From Anabaena minutissima FACHB-250 (GTDB lineage Bacteria; Cyanobacteriota; Cyanobacteriia; Cyanobacteriales; Nostocaceae): 64,000 nt of DNA. The notes beneath the pieces are model-generated. The model was not told where the DNA came from. It worked only from the letters and a program-made list of their open reading frames with translations, and made no database searches. How positions within the stretch are numbered: position 1 is the first letter of the stretch; every line of letters begins with the position of its first letter. Shown piece after piece: positions 50,317 through 61,660 of this stretch. Location: assembly GCF_014697125.1 (NCBI RefSeq), contig NZ_JACJRG010000001.1, positions 496,001-560,000 of the forward strand, given 5' to 3'. Both the position numbers and the translations under genes were made by a program.

Positions 50317-51337
50317 GGTTTTTTACCCGTTTATCTGAAATTGTGTTGATGAAAGTCAAAAAGCGAGGTTACAAATTCGTAATTAAGAATTTCCGACTTT
50401 ATCTAGTGTTTGATGTTATGCCTGATAAATATTTCAATTCACAGCTTTTTTAAATGGCGATGACCTTCGGTCGGCTGGAAGCCATCGCCTACGGTGGGTG
50501 GGTACGCCATTGCCAATAACAAGCTATGAGGGTGAGATGCAAATTTATGATGTTAACTATCTATAGCCATCCAGACTTCAGAATCCTAGTTTTTCAAAGA
50601 AACCGGGGTTTTCTGCTCTCACAAATGATTTAGGTTAGCTATATCTTTTTGTGCGTAAGTTATGAGTTAGGCAATCTGATTTTGCAGATAAATTTCAGTT
50701 TGTCAAACTCTGCTAAAATTTTCTGCAATCTATATGACTTTATTGGGCTTTTTTGGGGAGTTTTTACCACAATTATCATCAAAATACCATTTATGCAGAT
50801 AAATTTTGTACTACAAGATAACATTTTCCAAAAACTATCTCTACCACTTGATGAACATAATTTATGGTTGATTGCAGCAGTCAAAATATGGTTTTTGAAA
50901 CATATTTTTGATACTGTAGCAAGTCTTTTTGAAGTTTAGCAATGGCGAATAAACGTATTTTAAATGATGTATTTCTAACTGGGGATAAATTAAATCAAAA
51001 CTCAAAATTAAATAACTCGTAGAAATTGGCAAGGAACAAAATAAGTATTATGACTCATACCCTATGGGTAATGAAAAGTTAAGAAAGATACAGCAAGAAA
51101 TAACTTAAATTTCATATTTTTTTAAGTATTATTGGGGATGATGACAAATATAATTTATGTTATGTGGGGACGACTGTATCGGGTTTTCTCAGTAAATAAC
51201 GTGAATGAAGCGGTTATAAAGAACTTATAAAAATCATATTAATTCTGCTTATTATAGTGGTCAAATCCGAATTTAAGTTTTAGAATCGAATCGTAATCAA
51301 CTATACCGAACAAATTATAGTCTATCACCTATATAAA

Positions 51338-51370
51338 CCCCCTGATGGCCAAAGAAATACCATCAGGGGG
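51338..51370. terminator. GC-rich hairpin
   Basis: CCCCCTGATGG / CCATCAGGGGG, 11-bp perfect stem with an 11-base loop, followed by TATTAATTTG. Terminator-like position 3' of the leftward kinase gene. Confidence 0.55.
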
Positions 51371-51438
51371 TATTAATTTGGGCGTTGGGAATTGGGGTGA
51401 AATATTTCCTACCCCCCTCTGCTCCCAGTCCCTAGCCA

Positions 51439-51503
51439 GTAGGGTGCGTCAGTGCGATAGAACCTAACTATACTCAGAAATTATTCATACTGACGCACCC
51501 TAC
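51439..51503. repeat. Inverted repeat GTAGGGTGCGTCAGT
   Basis: 15-bp perfect arms 35 bases apart, at the 3' side of the kinase gene. A GGGTGCGTCAG-type intergenic palindrome typical of Nostocales. Confidence 0.65.
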
Positions 51504-51543
51504 CCAACTATCAATTGCGGATAATTTATTTTTTGGTGTTCCC

Positions 51544-53301
51544 CTATCGCCAGCCTAAAAACTTTAAGCTCGGGACAATTAGGTAATAACTTACTGCTAA
51601 CCAAAAGCTAGTAAAGATACCGACGGAACTGAAAAAGGCTATGGGTAGGGATAATTCTGACCACAGGGGACGACTAGAAAATTGTAAGACAGTGGTGGGA
51701 AATCCTAAAATTAGCAACGCGGCAAAACCCATTGCTGCACCAAAGCCTCCGAGTACGGCATAAACTATGTGATGACTACGAAAACGTGTACTCAGTGCTA
51801 ACAGAAAAACAGCGATCGCAGTTGCTGCTACTAAACCTTCACCGCGATCGCTAGTTGATGTGATAACTTGCCACAATAACCAGCCGAAGACGTAGCTGGT
51901 TGTACCCATTAACGACGCTGTTAAAAACCGTCGTTGTTGACCAAAACACCCGGAAATTGTGAGTCCCCAGGCTGTCCCTAAGCCTGCGGCGGCAAATACT
52001 AAGATTTCTGCACCCACAGCAGGTTGAGATTTAGTAGCTAATTCAGGTAGCTGAGTAGAGATCAATTCAACGAAGCGATCGCCTAAGCTGGTGTGATATG
52101 CCAAAATAAACCCGGTGATTGTGCCTGCACCAGCACCCAAAGCAGTCAGTAGCATTGCCCAAATTGTCGCCACACAAGCTGTGAAAATTTGCAATATTGT
52201 CTTAACTATCCACAAACATATTTTGCGAGCAGTTTGACCAAAGTCGCCTAACGCTTGTTCCGTCGCTTGCACTAAAAGTTGAGATTGGTGAGCAACTTGG
52301 GTTAATACTCGCTGGATACTGGTTTCTAGTGACGATGAAGATGGTTGAGTAATTTTGGCTAGCCGTTTTTGGATGATAGCAGCATTGGTGGGGCGCGATC
52401 GCACATCCTCATTTACCATCTCATCTAATAAATCTGCCAACTTGGGATTTACATTCACCCGATTCCGCCACTGCAAAACCCCTGTTTGCGGATCTTCCAA
52501 ATCTGCGGGATACTTCCCAGTCAGCAATTCAATCATAGTTCGACCAAGGGCATAAAAATCAGCTTCTGAACCGACGTTTCCCCCCGTCACCTGTTCTGGC
52601 GGACTGTAACCAGAAGAAAATAACCTTGTAGAACTAGATTCATGACGCAGCCTTGCCGCTTTAACGTGTTTTGCCCCACCAAAATCAATTAGCACCAATT
52701 GTTCCCAGCCAGTCCCCCCTTGACTTGGTAATGCTGTTGATACAGGAGTCCGCAACATCAAATTTGAAGGTTTGATATCGCGATGAATAATTTGCCGCTT
52801 ATGCAATTCCTGTAAAATTTTTAGAGCTTGGATCAACCAGTTAACAACAACATCCTCTGGACAACCTTGGGGATAATTTTCTAAAATCTCCCCCAGAGTC
52901 GGCCCGTTGATTTTTTCCATCACCAGACAAGCTAACTGGCGCGGCTTGGGATTAGTCAAATTCACCTGAAAATGTCCATCGGCTTCCACCTTCGGCACTC
53001 CCGGATGCCGCAAACTCACCAAAACCGCCGCCTCTTGCGTAAATAATTCCAGTGCCTTCGGTGACTCTTCCACCAAAACTTTCAGCACTTTTTCGCTTTG
53101 TGTGACTTCATCCCAGACTGTGTAAATTTGGGCAAATCCACCCGAACCCAAGGGTTGTATCGGCACATAACGATCTAACATCTGTAGCACTGCGCCACAG
53201 CTGTTACAAAATTTGTTACCCCAAGGTTGGGGATAGGGACGTTGACAGTCGGGATTTATGCAGTGAACTGCGTGAACCGCACTCTTACTGATGTGGGACA
53301 C
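51544..53301 (-). CDS. Zinc-ribbon Ser/Thr protein kinase with C-terminal membrane domain
   Basis: 585 residues (GTG start). Zinc ribbon (~14-37), kinase domain ~44-315 with 'LGSGGFAQIYTVWDEVTQSE', 'KVLKVL', intact 'IIHRDIKPSNLML', 'LIDFGGAKHV', 'GYSPPEQVTGGNVGSEADFY'. The C-terminal half has about six membrane helices ('AMLLTALGAGAGTITGFILA', 'AEILVFAAAGLGTAWGL', others). Active kinase expected; the membrane part may sense. Compare the HLN-variant homologue at 21748. Confidence 0.92.
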   Translation of the reverse strand: MSHISKSAVHAVHCINPDCQRPYPQPWGNKFCNSCGAVLQMLDRYVPIQPLGSGGFAQIYTVWDEVTQSEKVLKVLVEESPKALELFTQEAAVLVSLRHPGVPKVEADGHFQVNLTNPKPRQLACLVMEKINGPTLGEILENYPQGCPEDVVVNWLIQALKILQELHKRQIIHRDIKPSNLMLRTPVSTALPSQGGTGWEQLVLIDFGGAKHVKAARLRHESSSTRLFSSGYSPPEQVTGGNVGSEADFYALGRTMIELLTGKYPADLEDPQTGVLQWRNRVNVNPKLADLLDEMVNEDVRSRPTNAAIIQKRLAKITQPSSSSLETSIQRVLTQVAHQSQLLVQATEQALGDFGQTARKICLWIVKTILQIFTACVATIWAMLLTALGAGAGTITGFILAYHTSLGDRFVELISTQLPELATKSQPAVGAEILVFAAAGLGTAWGLTISGCFGQQRRFLTASLMGTTSYVFGWLLWQVITSTSDRGEGLVAATAIAVFLLALSTRFRSHHIVYAVLGGFGAAMGFAALLILGFPTTVLQFSSRPLWSELSLPIAFFSSVGIFTSFWLAVSYYLIVPSLKFLGWR

Positions 53302-54069
53302 AACTGCTACATGACAAAGGCTGACTCCAGTTTAACGTAACGTGAGTTCGACGAGTTTTAAAAACCCCTCTCCAAAGACGCGGAGCGGCTACTCTACGAG
53401 AACGCTAAGAGCGAACTCGCTAGAGTACCTTTCCCCTGCAAGGAGAGAGGCTTTAACTTTTCCCCCTTCCCTCGTAGGGAAGGGGGTTAGGGGGTTAGGT
53501 TTCGCGTTAGCTTTTCCACATAACCTGAAAAGTCAGTTTAGCTACCGTATAGAAAAAAGTTATCGAATCACTATCAGTCCTCGAATTACCTCACCCTAAC
53601 CCTCCCCTTGGAAATGCTTGTGTATACACCGTAGCTGGGAAAGGGGGATTAAGGGGGGGTAAAACCATAAATATAGTCATCCTAGTTGGTTTGTTAGCCC
53701 CATAAAACCAACTTTTCCAAAAAGTCGAGGTTCTGGTCTAGGATTGATATATATAATGCTATAAATCAAGAAATTCAATAAAGCTTATTTTTATTATTTG
53801 CGCAGAATAAATTGTTAAATATTTTATTAAGAAAAATCAATAAAACCAATATACATTTAATGCAAAGATTTGATGAACTATACAACTGAACATTGTAAAA
53901 TTACGGTGATTCTGAAATGATATAGCTTAAGAACACTAGTATCAATTATTAAATCGACATCAAGTATTGTGTTATTTGCATAGCAGATAACTTTGATATT
54001 GAATCGGGAATTAATAGTGATTTGATATCAGTGTCTCAAACTAACCGCATAAAAATAAACTGGAAACTC
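53302..54069. other. Intergenic region, 0.77 kb, with dispersed repeat copy 2
   Basis: Begins with the second dispersed repeat (53340-53455), then G-rich and C-rich stretches (53460-53500, 53640-53660), then AT-rich DNA before the PEP-CTERM gene. No gene. Confidence 0.55.
53340..53455. repeat. Dispersed repeat, copy 2
   Basis: Matches copy 1 at 11698: CGTGAGTTCGACGAGTTTTA then the same CCCCTCTCC, AAGACGCGGAGCGGCT and CTCGCTAGAGTACCT blocks, with a ~25-base insertion (around 53392-53416). The right terminal repeat of copy 1 is not seen here. Confidence 0.7.
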
Positions 54070-54777
54070 ATGGACAAGTTTAAATCTTTGCTCTTTGGAG
54101 CGACTATGGCTGCTGCAACAGTCACAGCCGTATCCTTCGCCCCCTCTGCGGCGTATGCACTGACCTTAAATGGGGACTTCACTGTTGACAGTGATGTCAT
54201 ATACACCGATAGTTCGGCTGTGAACAGCCCCTCTTCAGTAACTATTAGCTGGAAAAATAATGCCAATACAAGGGTATCATCTGCTAGTGGTAGTTTTATT
54301 CCTTTATTGGGTTTAACAAGTACCGGCATTAGTAGTCAGGTTAATGTAAACAGTCTATCGCTGACCAGGAAAGTAGGATACAACAACAGCTCAACATATT
54401 CAGAGTATACTTATGCTGCCGTTGATAACTTCCTGACATTTACTAATGTTGTTTTAGATAGTGTGGGACCTGGTACATTGGAATTTGACCTTGATGCAGG
54501 AGAAATTTCAAAAACATTATTCTCTTTGGGTAACTTTAGATATGAAAATTTAACTGATCTTGTAGGGACATTTCGATTCTTCGGAGACATTGAAGGCTCA
54601 GGAGTTTTTAGTGCAACCGGAAGATTAGGCCGGCTAACAAGTGACGGCTCTGGTAGTGTGACTATAGCAGCTGTACCCGAACCTCTAACAATGGGTGGTC
54701 TAGCCATAGGTGCAGGCTTCGGAGCATTCCTCAAAAAACGCTACTCCAAAAAAGAAAAGCAACTTGTGAAAGCTTAA
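54070..54777 (+). CDS. PEP-CTERM sorted exported protein
   Basis: 235 residues from ATG 54070. Signal peptide (~1-30, 'LLFGATMAAATVTAVSFAP'), a beta-rich body, and the C-terminal sorting signal 'VPEPLTMGGLAIGAGFGAFL' followed by the basic 'KKRYSKKEKQ'. PEP-CTERM tails direct membrane processing and release to the cell surface. The body resembles other cyanobacterial cistern-family surface proteins but its role is unknown. Confidence 0.88.
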   Translation: MDKFKSLLFGATMAAATVTAVSFAPSAAYALTLNGDFTVDSDVIYTDSSAVNSPSSVTISWKNNANTRVSSASGSFIPLLGLTSTGISSQVNVNSLSLTRKVGYNNSSTYSEYTYAAVDNFLTFTNVVLDSVGPGTLEFDLDAGEISKTLFSLGNFRYENLTDLVGTFRFFGDIEGSGVFSATGRLGRLTSDGSGSVTIAAVPEPLTMGGLAIGAGFGAFLKKRYSKKEKQLVKA

Positions 54778-55238
54778 ACTCACACCTTTGAGCTAACTAA
54801 ACATCAACTATCAACTTCATTTTGTGTTCCAGCGATAGTTGTAGTAAAAGCAAACTAAACCTCAAGTTTTACAACTTAATTTGATGTTTTAGAATAGCTT
54901 TATATCAGACTAAACTAGAGTTCAGTTTCCTTAATCTATTTATATTTTGTTTTAAATACCTCAATGAAAGGTTATTCTTTTATTAAGAGGATGTTTGAAA
55001 AGTCTGTTTATTTGAAAAGTCTGTTTAAAGGTTGTTTGAAAAGTCCCTATTGGTGTAGCAAAATATTTCAGATCCCCCTAAATCCCCCTTAAAAAGGGGG
55101 ACTTTGATTCTAGTTCCCCCCTTTTTAAGGGGGGTTAGGGGGGATCAACAAGTGCTTAAAAACACAGCCAACCACTTTTCAAACAACCTCTTACGCTCTG
55201 CTCCAGTCAGAATGACATTTTTATTTGTCATGATGATT
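54778..55238. other. Intergenic region with MITE-like element
   Basis: Contains the inverted-repeat element at 54984-55193; AT-rich otherwise. No gene. Confidence 0.55.
54984..55193. repeat. MITE-like element, 210 bp
   Basis: Terminal inverted repeats TAAGAGGATGTTTGAAAAGT (54984-55003) and the complement of TAAGAGGTTGTTTGAAAAGT (55174-55193), 19 of 20 identical. A third copy of GGTTGTTTGAAAAGT is inside (55019-55033), as are two C/G-rich inverted blocks. No ORF. It looks like a non-autonomous derivative of an insertion sequence. No clear target duplication. Confidence 0.7.
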
Positions 55239-56843
55239 TTATCTCTTCAAAAATCGCTGACGCATCCGCAGAGCAAAACTATTCACCTCCGGTATCTTCA
55301 TAACTGAAACGATCGCAGCAAATACCAAAATCCCCACTAACCCAGATACGCACAACTGCAACAGTTGAATGATTAAACCCTGCGTACCCAATAACTTCTG
55401 AGTTCCCACCAAGGTAGCAAAGCTAGCCACACCCGCTACCACACTACCAGCCGTCAACCCTAAAATTGGTACACTCCACTCACGTAACGGTAAACCATTG
55501 AGGCGACGATTAAGCAGCCATAACAGCATCAACATTGAACTACAATTTACACCGACTGTAGCTAGCACCAAACCAGGCGCACCAAAAGGCTTCACCAAAA
55601 TCCAATCTAGGGAAGCATTCAAAATAATATTAAAGGTACTGATACGGAAAGGTGTCTGTCCATCACCCAAAGCATAAAATACCCGTACCAAAACATCACG
55701 CCCCAAATACGCAAACATCCCAATCCCGTAGGAAATAAGTAGTGATGAAACTAACTGCGTAGCCTCCTGTTTAAACGCACCACGTTCATACACCACCTGC
55801 ACAATCGGCACAGACAACGCCACCATCAACGCCCCCAAAGGTAGCATTGTCACAGCAGTGAGTAATAACCCCTGACGAATGCGTAACTTTAAGTCTGGCC
55901 AGTTTTCTGGTTCGGCAAGTTTAGCGAAAATGGGTAATAGGGGCAACAAAATTATATTAGAAATAATCCCCAAGGGAGTCTGTACTAATAAATTGGCATA
56001 GTTGAAACCAGCCGCCGCCCCCTGAATGGGACTAGCAAAATACAAGTCAGTCGCCACATTAATTGGCATCATCCCGGAAGAAACCGTTGCTGGAGTCATG
56101 ATTCTAATCACTTCCTGAACTCCAGGGGATTTAAAATCAAACCTGAGCTTTAATGTACCGAGTCCTAACCGCCACTGTACAATTAACTGCACCACCCATT
56201 GAAGAATAGCCCCAGCTAAAGTTCCCCAAGCCAATACCATCCCACCGATGAGAGCGTATTCTGGCTTAATGATGTCTTTGCCATACTGCAAAGCCAACAC
56301 ACCAATACCAATCACCACCGTCACACTAGATAACAGTGGACTAATGGAAAGTAACCAATATTGATTAGCAGCGTTGAGAGTGCCAAAACCAATGCCAATC
56401 AATCCAGCAAATAAAGCCATCGGGGCCATAATTTGCAGTTGTTCAATAGCGATCGCTCTAGTTTTGGCATCCAAACCATAACCGACAATATCAACAATAT
56501 TACCAGCAAAGACAATTTGCGCGATCGTCACCAGCAATAACACACCCCCCACCAAAGTCGTCACCGTTTCCACCAGGGGGGCTGCTTCCTCTTTTTTACG
56601 CTTGGCTAAAACACTGATAATTGCACTATGTAACGGCCCGTTCACACCCCCTAGCAATACCAATAAAAATCCAGGGATGACATAGGCGTAACTATAAGCA
56701 GTAGCAGCCGCACCGACACCAAAAGCAGCAGCTACTGCTTGCTGTCTGATTAAACCGAATATTTTACTAATTAACGTGGCTGCGGCAACAATGCCCGCAA
56801 TCCCAGCGAAAGAACGAGAGGGTTTTTGGTCTTGATTGCTCAC
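55239..56843 (-). CDS. murJ: Lipid II flippase MurJ (MviN)
   Basis: 534 residues (GTG start), about 14 membrane helices. 'AATLISKIFGLIRQQAVAAA' and 'FGVGAAATAYSYAYVIPGFL' open the MATE-like fold; later 'LVQTPLGIISNIILLPLLPI', 'YLGRDVLVRVFYALGDGQTP' and 'FNIILNASLDWILV' are MviN motifs. It flips lipid II to the periplasm. Confidence 0.95.
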   Translation of the reverse strand: MSNQDQKPSRSFAGIAGIVAAATLISKIFGLIRQQAVAAAFGVGAAATAYSYAYVIPGFLLVLLGGVNGPLHSAIISVLAKRKKEEAAPLVETVTTLVGGVLLLVTIAQIVFAGNIVDIVGYGLDAKTRAIAIEQLQIMAPMALFAGLIGIGFGTLNAANQYWLLSISPLLSSVTVVIGIGVLALQYGKDIIKPEYALIGGMVLAWGTLAGAILQWVVQLIVQWRLGLGTLKLRFDFKSPGVQEVIRIMTPATVSSGMMPINVATDLYFASPIQGAAAGFNYANLLVQTPLGIISNIILLPLLPIFAKLAEPENWPDLKLRIRQGLLLTAVTMLPLGALMVALSVPIVQVVYERGAFKQEATQLVSSLLISYGIGMFAYLGRDVLVRVFYALGDGQTPFRISTFNIILNASLDWILVKPFGAPGLVLATVGVNCSSMLMLLWLLNRRLNGLPLREWSVPILGLTAGSVVAGVASFATLVGTQKLLGTQGLIIQLLQLCVSGLVGILVFAAIVSVMKIPEVNSFALRMRQRFLKR

Positions 56844-57139
56844 AAATAATACCCGACAACTCTTGCAGACTGCATACCTGAGTAAATTAAACCGGAAATT
56901 TTCCAGTCTGTCAGGCTAATTTTACGTGAAATTTCTTCCGTGTGTATCACTAGCCAAAAATGGGAAATATAAAGATGTCTATATTTGAAATTGGTTATAC
57001 CCCAAAAACTATCCTGTATAGACGCAATTCATTGCATCTTTAAAAACCAATTATCTACTCAGTATTTTACCAGTATTCCCATCCGGTAAGATTGGGTATA
57101 AAAAAAACACCCATCACAAAATATACAAAACTTGCTGCT
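56844..57139. other. Divergent intergenic region murJ / histidine kinase
   Basis: About 300 bases, no ORF. Holds promoters in both directions. No named motif seen. Confidence 0.5.
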
Positions 57140-60100
57140 ATGGAATCTCCTGCAAATCATCTTTTATTATCCAGCACTCAACTACAAGAGCAATTAGAGC
57201 AACAAAAAACCCTAGCCAGGGTAATTGGGAGAATTCGGGAATCTCTAGACTTAGAAACAATTCTCAAAATCACTGTCCAAGAAGTACGCCAGTTGTTAAA
57301 TACTGACCGCGTTGCCGTTTTTCAATTTGACCCTCAACAAGACTGGGCAGGAGAATTTATTGCTGAAGATGTTGCACCAGATTGGGTATCAGCCATGTCA
57401 GCCAAAGTCTACGACCACTGTTTTGGCACACAATTTGCGGCTCATTATCAACAGGGAAGAGTGCAAGCAGTTGCAGATATTTACACCGCCGGACTTAATG
57501 ATTGTCATATAGAAATTCTCAGTAAATTTCAAGTACGTGCTAACCTGATTGTTCCTTTGTTAAGAGATCGGGATTTATGGGGATTAATTTGTATTCATCA
57601 ATGTAGAGAAACTCGCCAATGGCAAGAATCAGAAATTGAATTTGTTCGCCAAATTGCTGACCATCTAACTATTGCTATTCAACAAGCCAAGCATCTCCAA
57701 GAAGTCCAATTACAAGCTGTAAAATTAGCGCAAGCAGCCCAGCGAGATCAAGTAATTTTTCAAATTGTTGATCAAATTCGCCCATCCCTAGATATTGAAA
57801 CCATCTTTCACAGCACAACGCAAGAAATTCGGCAGTTACTCCAAGCTGACCGAGTGGCCATATTTCGCTTTAATCCTGATTGGAGTGGTAACTTTGTCGC
57901 AGAATCTTTCGCTGATGGGTGGACACCTTTGGTAAGTGTGTTACCTGTAATTAATGATACGTATTTACAACACAACCAAGGGGGACGTTACGCTCACAAT
58001 GAGACATTTACTGCAAATGACATTTATCAAGCTGGATTAAGTGAATGTCATGTTGTCTTATTGGAACAATTTCAGGCAAAAGCCTTTGCTACTGCGCCAA
58101 TTCTTCAAGGCGATCAACTCTGGGGAGTTATCGCTGCTTACCAAAATTCTGCTTCTAGACAGTGGCAAGCTTATGAAATTGAATCTTTAAGTAAAATCGG
58201 TACACAAATTGGTGTAGCGTTGCGCCACCACGAGTTACTAGCACAAGCTCATTACCAAGCCGAACAACAAAAGACCTTAACTGGTGTAATTACTCGGATT
58301 CGCAAATCCCTAGATTTAGAAACCATCTTTCAGACTAGTGTCACCGAAGTCAGGCAAATGCTACAAGCAGACAGAGTAGCAATTTTCCAATTTGACCCTC
58401 AACAAGACTGGGCAGGAGAATTTATTTCGGAAGATGTAGCGACTGGTTGGAACTCAATCATAGCTGCCAAAGTCTATGACCACTGTTTTGGGGAACAATT
58501 TGCAGCCAATTATCAACAAGGTCGGGTGCAGGCTGTGGCGGATATCTACGACGCACAATTGAGTGACTGTCATACTGAGATTCTGGGCAAATTTCAAGTC
58601 AGAGCTAATTTGGTAGTACCACTGGTGAAACAAGGTAATTTATGGGGTTTATTGTGCGTTCACCAATGCAACCAGCCCAGAATTTGGCAGCCTTCAGAAA
58701 TTGAATTTGTCAGCCAAATTGCCGAAAACCTGGGAGTAGCCCTACAACATAACAAGCTGTTATTAGCAGCCCAATACCAAGCAGAGCAACAAAAGACATT
58801 AACTAGCGTCATTACCCGGATTCGTGAATCTCTAGATTTAGAGACAATTTTTCAAACTTCTGTCAGCGAGGTACGACAACTGCTGCAAGCTGATCGTGTG
58901 GGAGTCTTCCTGTTTGACAAGCAAACCAATTGGGAAGGAGAATTTGTCTATGAAGATGTAGCTGATGGCTGGAATTCGGCAATAGCAGAAAAAGTTTATG
59001 ACTACTGCTTTGGTCAAAGCTTTGCCTCACTTTATACTCAAGGTCGAGTGAATGCGATCGCTGACATTTATCAAGGAAGTTTTCCAGCCTGCTACATCCA
59101 CATTCTAGAACGATTTCAAGTGCGTGCCAATCTAGTCGCACCGCTTTTAAAAGAAGGTGAACTTTGGGGCTTACTCTGCATTCACCAATGTAAAGCCACG
59201 CGCCACTGGCAATCCTCAGAAATTGAATTTGTCAGCCAAATAGCCGAACAACTGGGAGTCGCTTTAAAACAGGATTCTTATTTAAACCAAGTTCAAACCC
59301 AAGCCGTCCAGTTAGCAGAAGCTAACGAGAGAGAAAAAGCAATGGAGAGGCAAGAATTACTGGCTGCAACCATTGATAAAATTCGTCAATCCCTTGATAT
59401 CAAAACTATTTTTAGAACTACTACCCAAGCTGTCCGTGAGTTGTTAGAAGTAGAACGAGTCGCTATATATCGCTTTAACTCTGATTGGAGTGGTAAATTT
59501 GTGGCTGATTCCTTCAAAGATGGCTGGAAACCCATTACACAAATTCAACCAATAGTTTTAGAAACCTTTGAAGACACACACGAAGATGATAAGTTACCCC
59601 GCAATGAAACTTTTGTTCCCATTCGCCAAGGAGAACAATTATGGGGATTATTGGTGGCTTATCAAAACTCGCAGCCCCGCTATTGGAAAGATGAAGAAAC
59701 AAACTTATTAGCTCAAGTAGGTGTGCAGTTAGGAATTGCTATTCAGCAAGGAGAATTACTTGAACAAACTAAACGTCAAACTCTAGAACTTACTCAAGCT
59801 TTGTATGAATTAAAACAGACCCAATCTCGATTAATTCAGGGAGAGAAAATGGCAGGTTTAGGACAATTACTTGCTGGTGTCGCCCACGAAATTAACAATC
59901 CTGTCAGTTTTATTTTTGGTAATCTGATCCATTTAAATGAATATACGCAAGAACTTTTAAATGTATTGCAGCTCTACCGTCAACATGAGTCCAACTTTCC
60001 AGATATCCAAGCAAAAGTCAAAAAAATAGATTTAGAATTTATCATCGAAGACTTACCCAAAACGCTAGATTCGATGAAAATAGGTGCGGAAAGGATTAAT

Positions 60101-60670
60101 CAGATTGTACTGTCCTTAAGAACTTTCTCTCGTACTGATGAAGCCGAATTGAAATCAGTAGATATTCATGAAGGATTAGATAGTACCTTGCTAATTTTAG
60201 GGCATCGCCTCAAAAATAATAATCAACGCCCACCTATTGAACTTGTGAAAGAATATGGCAACTTACCTTTAATGGAATGCTACCCTGCACAACTTAATCA
60301 AGTATTTATGAATCTTATATGTAATAGCATTGACGCATTGGAGGAAAAATTTAAAACTATATGGCACAAGTATTTAGACTCATCAAAAAGCTGCCCCAAA
60401 GTACCTTTAATTATTTGGATCAGCACGAAAACTGCGGATAACCAAGTTACTATTAAAATAGCTGACAATGGTTTTGGAATACCAAAAGAATTAACTGCAA
60501 ATATTTTTGATCCCTTCTTTACTACCAAAGAACCAGGTAAAGGGACAGGTTTAGGTTTGTCTATCAGCCATCAAATAGTTGTAGAAAAACACCACGGTCA
60601 AATCAAGTGTTTGTCCACCCCAGGAGAAGGAACAGAATTCTTAATTGAACTTCCCTGTCCTAGTAAGTAG
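57140..60670 (+). CDS. Five-GAF sensor histidine kinase with cyanobacteriochrome-like GAF domains
   Basis: 1176 residues from ATG 57140 (an in-frame TTG at 57092 adds 16). Five GAF domains separated by repeated 'AEQQKTL' linkers, then HisKA ('[20 protein letters not shown]', His916) and HATPase ('[15 protein letters not shown]', 'DNGFGIP', '[14 protein letters not shown]'). GAF1 has DHCF (Cys94) and Cys122-His123; GAF3 has DHCF (Cys449) and Cys477-His; GAF4 has DYCF (Cys623) and Cys651-Tyr; spacing is 28 in each, as expected for DXCF bilin-binding GAFs. GAF2 has only Cys303-His304, with '[20 protein letters not shown]', like red/green types. GAF5 lacks this segment. Confidence 0.9.
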   Translation: MESPANHLLLSSTQLQEQLEQQKTLARVIGRIRESLDLETILKITVQEVRQLLNTDRVAVFQFDPQQDWAGEFIAEDVAPDWVSAMSAKVYDHCFGTQFAAHYQQGRVQAVADIYTAGLNDCHIEILSKFQVRANLIVPLLRDRDLWGLICIHQCRETRQWQESEIEFVRQIADHLTIAIQQAKHLQEVQLQAVKLAQAAQRDQVIFQIVDQIRPSLDIETIFHSTTQEIRQLLQADRVAIFRFNPDWSGNFVAESFADGWTPLVSVLPVINDTYLQHNQGGRYAHNETFTANDIYQAGLSECHVVLLEQFQAKAFATAPILQGDQLWGVIAAYQNSASRQWQAYEIESLSKIGTQIGVALRHHELLAQAHYQAEQQKTLTGVITRIRKSLDLETIFQTSVTEVRQMLQADRVAIFQFDPQQDWAGEFISEDVATGWNSIIAAKVYDHCFGEQFAANYQQGRVQAVADIYDAQLSDCHTEILGKFQVRANLVVPLVKQGNLWGLLCVHQCNQPRIWQPSEIEFVSQIAENLGVALQHNKLLLAAQYQAEQQKTLTSVITRIRESLDLETIFQTSVSEVRQLLQADRVGVFLFDKQTNWEGEFVYEDVADGWNSAIAEKVYDYCFGQSFASLYTQGRVNAIADIYQGSFPACYIHILERFQVRANLVAPLLKEGELWGLLCIHQCKATRHWQSSEIEFVSQIAEQLGVALKQDSYLNQVQTQAVQLAEANEREKAMERQELLAATIDKIRQSLDIKTIFRTTTQAVRELLEVERVAIYRFNSDWSGKFVADSFKDGWKPITQIQPIVLETFEDTHEDDKLPRNETFVPIRQGEQLWGLLVAYQNSQPRYWKDEETNLLAQVGVQLGIAIQQGELLEQTKRQTLELTQALYELKQTQSRLIQGEKMAGLGQLLAGVAHEINNPVSFIFGNLIHLNEYTQELLNVLQLYRQHESNFPDIQAKVKKIDLEFIIEDLPKTLDSMKIGAERINQIVLSLRTFSRTDEAELKSVDIHEGLDSTLLILGHRLKNNNQRPPIELVKEYGNLPLMECYPAQLNQVFMNLICNSIDALEEKFKTIWHKYLDSSKSCPKVPLIIWISTKTADNQVTIKIADNGFGIPKELTANIFDPFFTTKEPGKGTGLGLSISHQIVVEKHHGQIKCLSTPGEGTEFLIELPCPSK

Positions 60671-60976
60671 GTAGAATAGGGTAAATAATTAAAGGTCTGT
60701 AGTAAAAACTTTAGTTCTCTCTGCGTTTGCATAGCGTGTCGTAGACAGACGCTCCGCGAACAAAAAAGGACTAAAGTCCTTACTACGAAATCAATCATAG
60801 TTTTTTACATTACTTAACATAGTTTGGTTTTTTCCAGTCGTTCTACTGAGGTGGGTCGAATTAGATGTAGAAGTAGGTTAACATCGATTAATCCATGCTG
60901 TTCAAGGGAATTCACATCTTACAAATAATTACGCTTTCCTACTTAAGTGAATATTTTTAGATCAAGTTGTTTTTAC
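60671..60976. other. Intergenic region with palindromic repeat
   Basis: Near 60700-60790 inverted blocks (AAACTTTAGTT, and GGACTAAAGTCC palindrome at 60768-60779) around a GCGTGTCGTAGACAGACGC-like core, a common Nostocales intergenic repeat. No gene. Confidence 0.55.
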
Positions 60977-61486
60977 TCAGCGACAACCTAAACTCTCGCG
61001 TGTAGAAATACCAGTCAAAGAATTTACCCCATCGGCTCTTTCGCACATCAAAGATACTTGATAGCGGTCTATGATAGCGTCTGTAAAATCAGCCCCAGTA
61101 ATATCAGCATCATAAAAACGGCTGCGAATTAAAGTAGCTTCCGTGAAAATGGCATTTTTTAAATTTGCACCATCTAAAGTCACCCGATCTACCAAAGCAC
61201 CTGTTAAATTCGCGCCTTCTAAATTAGCTTTTAATAACACACCCTTAGTCAGAACAGCGTTAGTTAAATTTGCACCTTGGAAATTCGTACCCCGCATTTC
61301 CGCCGCCACAAAAGTTACACCTTTTAAATCAGTGTTAGTAAAATCACGATTTTCCAGATTGGTATTGCTGTAATTAATTGTATTAACTTGAGCAAAAGCT
61401 GGCTTGGGATTGATGATGATCCAAAACCAAGCCAGCAGCAAAATTAGAATTAAACTAAATAATCTCAGCCAAATCTTCTTCATCAA
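60977..61486 (-). CDS. Exported pentapeptide-repeat protein
   Basis: 169 residues. Signal peptide (1-32, '[20 protein letters not shown]') then about 17 A(D/N)LXX repeats ('[13 protein letters not shown]', '[14 protein letters not shown]', '[14 protein letters not shown]') forming a right-handed beta helix. The Cys-containing end '[20 protein letters not shown]' is typical of cyanobacterial lumenal/periplasmic members. Function unknown. Confidence 0.9.
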   Translation of the reverse strand: MMKKIWLRLFSLILILLLAWFWIIINPKPAFAQVNTINYSNTNLENRDFTNTDLKGVTFVAAEMRGTNFQGANLTNAVLTKGVLLKANLEGANLTGALVDRVTLDGANLKNAIFTEATLIRSRFYDADITGADFTDAIIDRYQVSLMCERADGVNSLTGISTRESLGCR

Positions 61487-61589
61487 TCCCAGTCCTGAGT
61501 TGCGTTAGCGGTAGCGCGGCGTTTAGCCGGTCTTGAGTTCCGAGTTAAAAATTAAGAGTGATAAGTGAATTATAGAGAATTCCTTCTTA

Positions 61590-61660
61590 CTCAGCACTCA
61601 GCACTCAGCACTCAGCACTACTCACTACTCACTACTCAGCACTCAGCACTACTCACTACT
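61590..61660. repeat. STRR: tandem heptamers CAGCACT / ACTCACT
   Basis: About ten 7-bp units between the pentapeptide and LCP genes. Matches the short tandemly repeated repetitive sequences known in heterocystous cyanobacteria. Confidence 0.85.

Larger units (their letters stand above)
50317..51543. other. Intergenic region, 1.2 kb, repeats
   Basis: AT-rich. A 96-codon open frame (50649-50939) has hydrophobic low-complexity content, no ribosome binding site and no family, so it is not called. Repeats: GGCGATG...CATCGCC-type palindrome (50456-50491); CCCCCTGATGG (51338-51348) / CCATCAGGGGG (51360-51370); and GTAGGGTGCGTCAGT (51439-51453) / ACTGACGCACCCTAC (51489-51503). The region holds the devB promoter. 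Confidence 0.6.

Noticed and set aside
50649..50939. 96-codon open frame in AT-rich intergenic DNA
   Set aside because: No ribosome binding site, no family features, skewed composition; probably chance.
51439..51503. Inverted repeat considered as an attachment or insertion-sequence end
   Set aside because: No coding or transposase remnant between the arms, only 35 bases apart; a common intergenic palindrome.
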